Part shown: piece after piece, positions 62,733 to 64,000 of the stretch
Layout of the letters: each line of letters starts with the position of its first letter
How positions within the stretch are numbered: the first letter of the stretch is position 1
Assembly: GCF_014649655.1 (NCBI RefSeq)
Contig: NZ_BMTL01000008.1
Coordinates: 235,884-299,883, forward strand
DNA from: Streptomyces humidus
GTDB lineage: Bacteria > Actinomycetota > Actinomycetes > Streptomycetales > Streptomycetaceae
Reading direction: 5' to 3'
Length of the DNA stretch: 64,000 nt
Translations under genes and position numbers: made by a program
The notes under the pieces: generated by a model
What the model saw: the letters and a program-made list of their open reading frames with translations, nothing else
What the model was told of the DNA's origin: nothing
The model's database searches: none

Positions 62733-64000
62733 TTGGGCGCTCAGTCTGCCATCACTGTTGCCTCAACCGTCACGACGGCGGCCCGTCCGGTATCCCCTCG
62801 AAGCTCCCGAAGGCGGTTGGAGCCGCAGTTCGGCGACCGGATCCGGCTCGGCGTACTCACCGAGGAGATCACCCCCGAAGTGGTCGACGAGGTACTGGAG
62901 TTGACCGGAAGGGCCGAGCGGCGCCGCAGGCTCCTGCCGGCCCGCGCGGTGGTCTACTTCGTCCTGGGGTTGTGCCTGTTCAGCAGCTCCGACAGCACCG
63001 GGCCGCCGGGATACCGGGCGGTCCTGCGGACCCTGACCGAGAAACTGCGGCACCTGCCGGGCGGGATCATTCAACGCCTGCCCACCAGTTCGGCCCTCAC
63101 CAGAGCCCGCCAGCGCCTGGGAGACAAGCCGTTCCAGGCGCTCTTCGAACGCAGGTGCGGCACCCAGGCGACACCCACGACCCCAGGAGCATTCGCCTTC
63201 GGCCTGCGACTGGTCGCCTGGGACGGCACCGCGCTGGACGTCCCGGACACCCCCGAGAATGCCGCCGCGTTCGGATTCACCGGCCGCGACGGCACCAACA
63301 AGAGCGGAAATCCACAGGTCAGACTGATGGCCCTGATCGAGTGCGGCACCCACGCCATCATCGACGCAGCCTTCGACTCGATCGCCGGATTCAGCGAGCA
63401 CAAGCTCGCCCGACGCCTGCTCGCCTCCCTGCGGCCAGGCATACTGCTGCTGGCCGACCGCAACTTCGCCGGCCATGAACTGTGGGGCCTGGTCGAAGCG
63501 ACCGGCAGCCACCTCGCCTGGCGGATCAAGAAGAACCTCGTCCTGCCACCGCTGTGGGTTCTGCCCGACGGCTCGTACGTGTCCGTCATGCCCACCCCGG
63601 CCGCAGGCCAGCGCCTGGGCAACGCCCGCTTCCACGGCCGCACCCCGACAGGGCTGCCCGAAGGACACCTTGTGCGCATCATCGACTACGCCGTGACCGT
63701 CCGGCCCCAGCACGGGCCGCCCCAGGTGGAGAAGTTCCGCCTGGCGACCAGTTTGCTGGATCACCGGCAAGCGTCCGCACGGCAGTTGGCCCAGCTCTAC
63801 CAACAACGCTGGGAGATCGAGAACGGCTTCGCCGAACTCAAAAACCGCCTGCGGGGCGCCGGCTTCATCCTGCGCTCCAGGACCCCCGAGCTCATCTGCC
63901 AGGAGATCTACGCACTCCTCACCGTCTACCAGGCACTATGCGCTCTCAAAGTCCACGCAGCCGAACAAGGTGAGGTCGATCCCGACCGGATCTCCTTCAC
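62733..64000 (+). CDS. IS4-family transposase (partial at window end)
   Basis: Open from TTG 62733 (GAGGGAG upstream) for 422 codons to the edge of the window. N-terminal DUF4372-type region (FGDRIRLGVLTEEITPEVVD), then VAWDGTALDVPDTPENAAAF (Asp 1), LLLADRNFAGHELWGLVEAT (Asp 2) and the YREK signature YQQRWEIENGFAELKNRL (Y-x2-R-x3-E-x6-K with catalytic Glu). Intact so far; its 3' end and right terminus lie outside the window. Confidence 0.9.
   Translation, partial: MGAQSAITVASTVTTAARPVSPRSSRRRLEPQFGDRIRLGVLTEEITPEVVDEVLELTGRAERRRRLLPARAVVYFVLGLCLFSSSDSTGPPGYRAVLRTLTEKLRHLPGGIIQRLPTSSALTRARQRLGDKPFQALFERRCGTQATPTTPGAFAFGLRLVAWDGTALDVPDTPENAAAFGFTGRDGTNKSGNPQVRLMALIECGTHAIIDAAFDSIAGFSEHKLARRLLASLRPGILLLADRNFAGHELWGLVEATGSHLAWRIKKNLVLPPLWVLPDGSYVSVMPTPAAGQRLGNARFHGRTPTGLPEGHLVRIIDYAVTVRPQHGPPQVEKFRLATSLLDHRQASARQLAQLYQQRWEIENGFAELKNRLRGAGFILRSRTPELICQEIYALLTVYQALCALKVHAAEQGEVDPDRISF

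Overview
This window is very GC-rich, with strongly GC-biased third codon positions, many GTG/TTG starts and many 4-bp ATGA/GTGA overlaps. Together with the gene content (ergothioneine operon, class F sortase, WS/DGAT acyltransferase, RmdA-type c-di-GMP protein, SAM methyltransferases of the PF04672 family) this points to a Streptomyces chromosome. From memory, the order egt - second sdh operon - rmdA - WS/DGAT - gnd resembles the S. coelicolor SCO09xx region; this was not checked by alignment.

Layout. 1-1.7 kb: flotillin C-terminus, a MazF/PemK-like protein and a TIGR02452 macrodomain-like protein. 2.1-6.5 kb: egtABCD (ergothioneine), translationally coupled and ended by a strong hairpin, with four 11-nt tandem repeats and two inverted repeats upstream. 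6.9-10.2 kb: dodecin, HAD phosphatase, TerD, and an olsB/acyltransferase pair for ornithine lipid. 10.5-14.9 kb: a second succinate dehydrogenase/fumarate reductase operon (sdhCAB) divergent from a LysR regulator, with a clear LysR-type operator between them. 15-24 kb: LysR remnant, SnoaL/DUF4440-type protein, rmdA with a coupled methyltransferase, lipoprotein, proline-rich and DUF4239 membrane proteins, and a cell-surface cluster in which one secreted protein has an LRETG sorting-like motif near a class F sortase. 24-30.6 kb: polysaccharide deacetylase, lysX, an IS200/IS605-type tnpB element, a universal stress protein and an ORF-less hairpin-rich element that may be an orphan IS605/HEARO-like RNA. 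30.6-37.7 kb: CapA-like protein, ECF sigma and zinc anti-sigma pair, Fpg/Nei glycosylase, PAS-GAF-PP2C-ATPase regulator. 37.8-42.2 kb: LMF1-like membrane protein and an L-fucose catabolic operon remnant whose fuconate dehydratase gene is collapsed to about 112 codons, with FadR-type operators before a GntR regulator. 42.4-58.2 kb: amidase, small conserved-looking peptide, three oxidoreductase/HD genes, WS/DGAT, glgC-glgA, FhuF-like protein, DMT transporter with pentapeptide tail, Rpf-LysM-M23 cell-wall hydrolase, gnd, GNAT and panD.

58.4-64 kb is an insertion-sequence nest: a phage-type integrase fragment is truncated by an IS630 element, which is itself split by an intact ISL3 element; an IS5 element with a -1 frameshift signal abuts it, and an IS4 transposase runs off the window end. 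No tRNA, rRNA or CRISPR array was seen.

The most unusual observations are the collapsed fuconate dehydratase with an 18-bp repeat expansion, the hairpin-rich ORF-less element at 30.3-30.56 kb, the 11-nt phased repeats upstream of egtA, the LysR operator at sdh, the possible sortase substrate and the three-layer IS nest.
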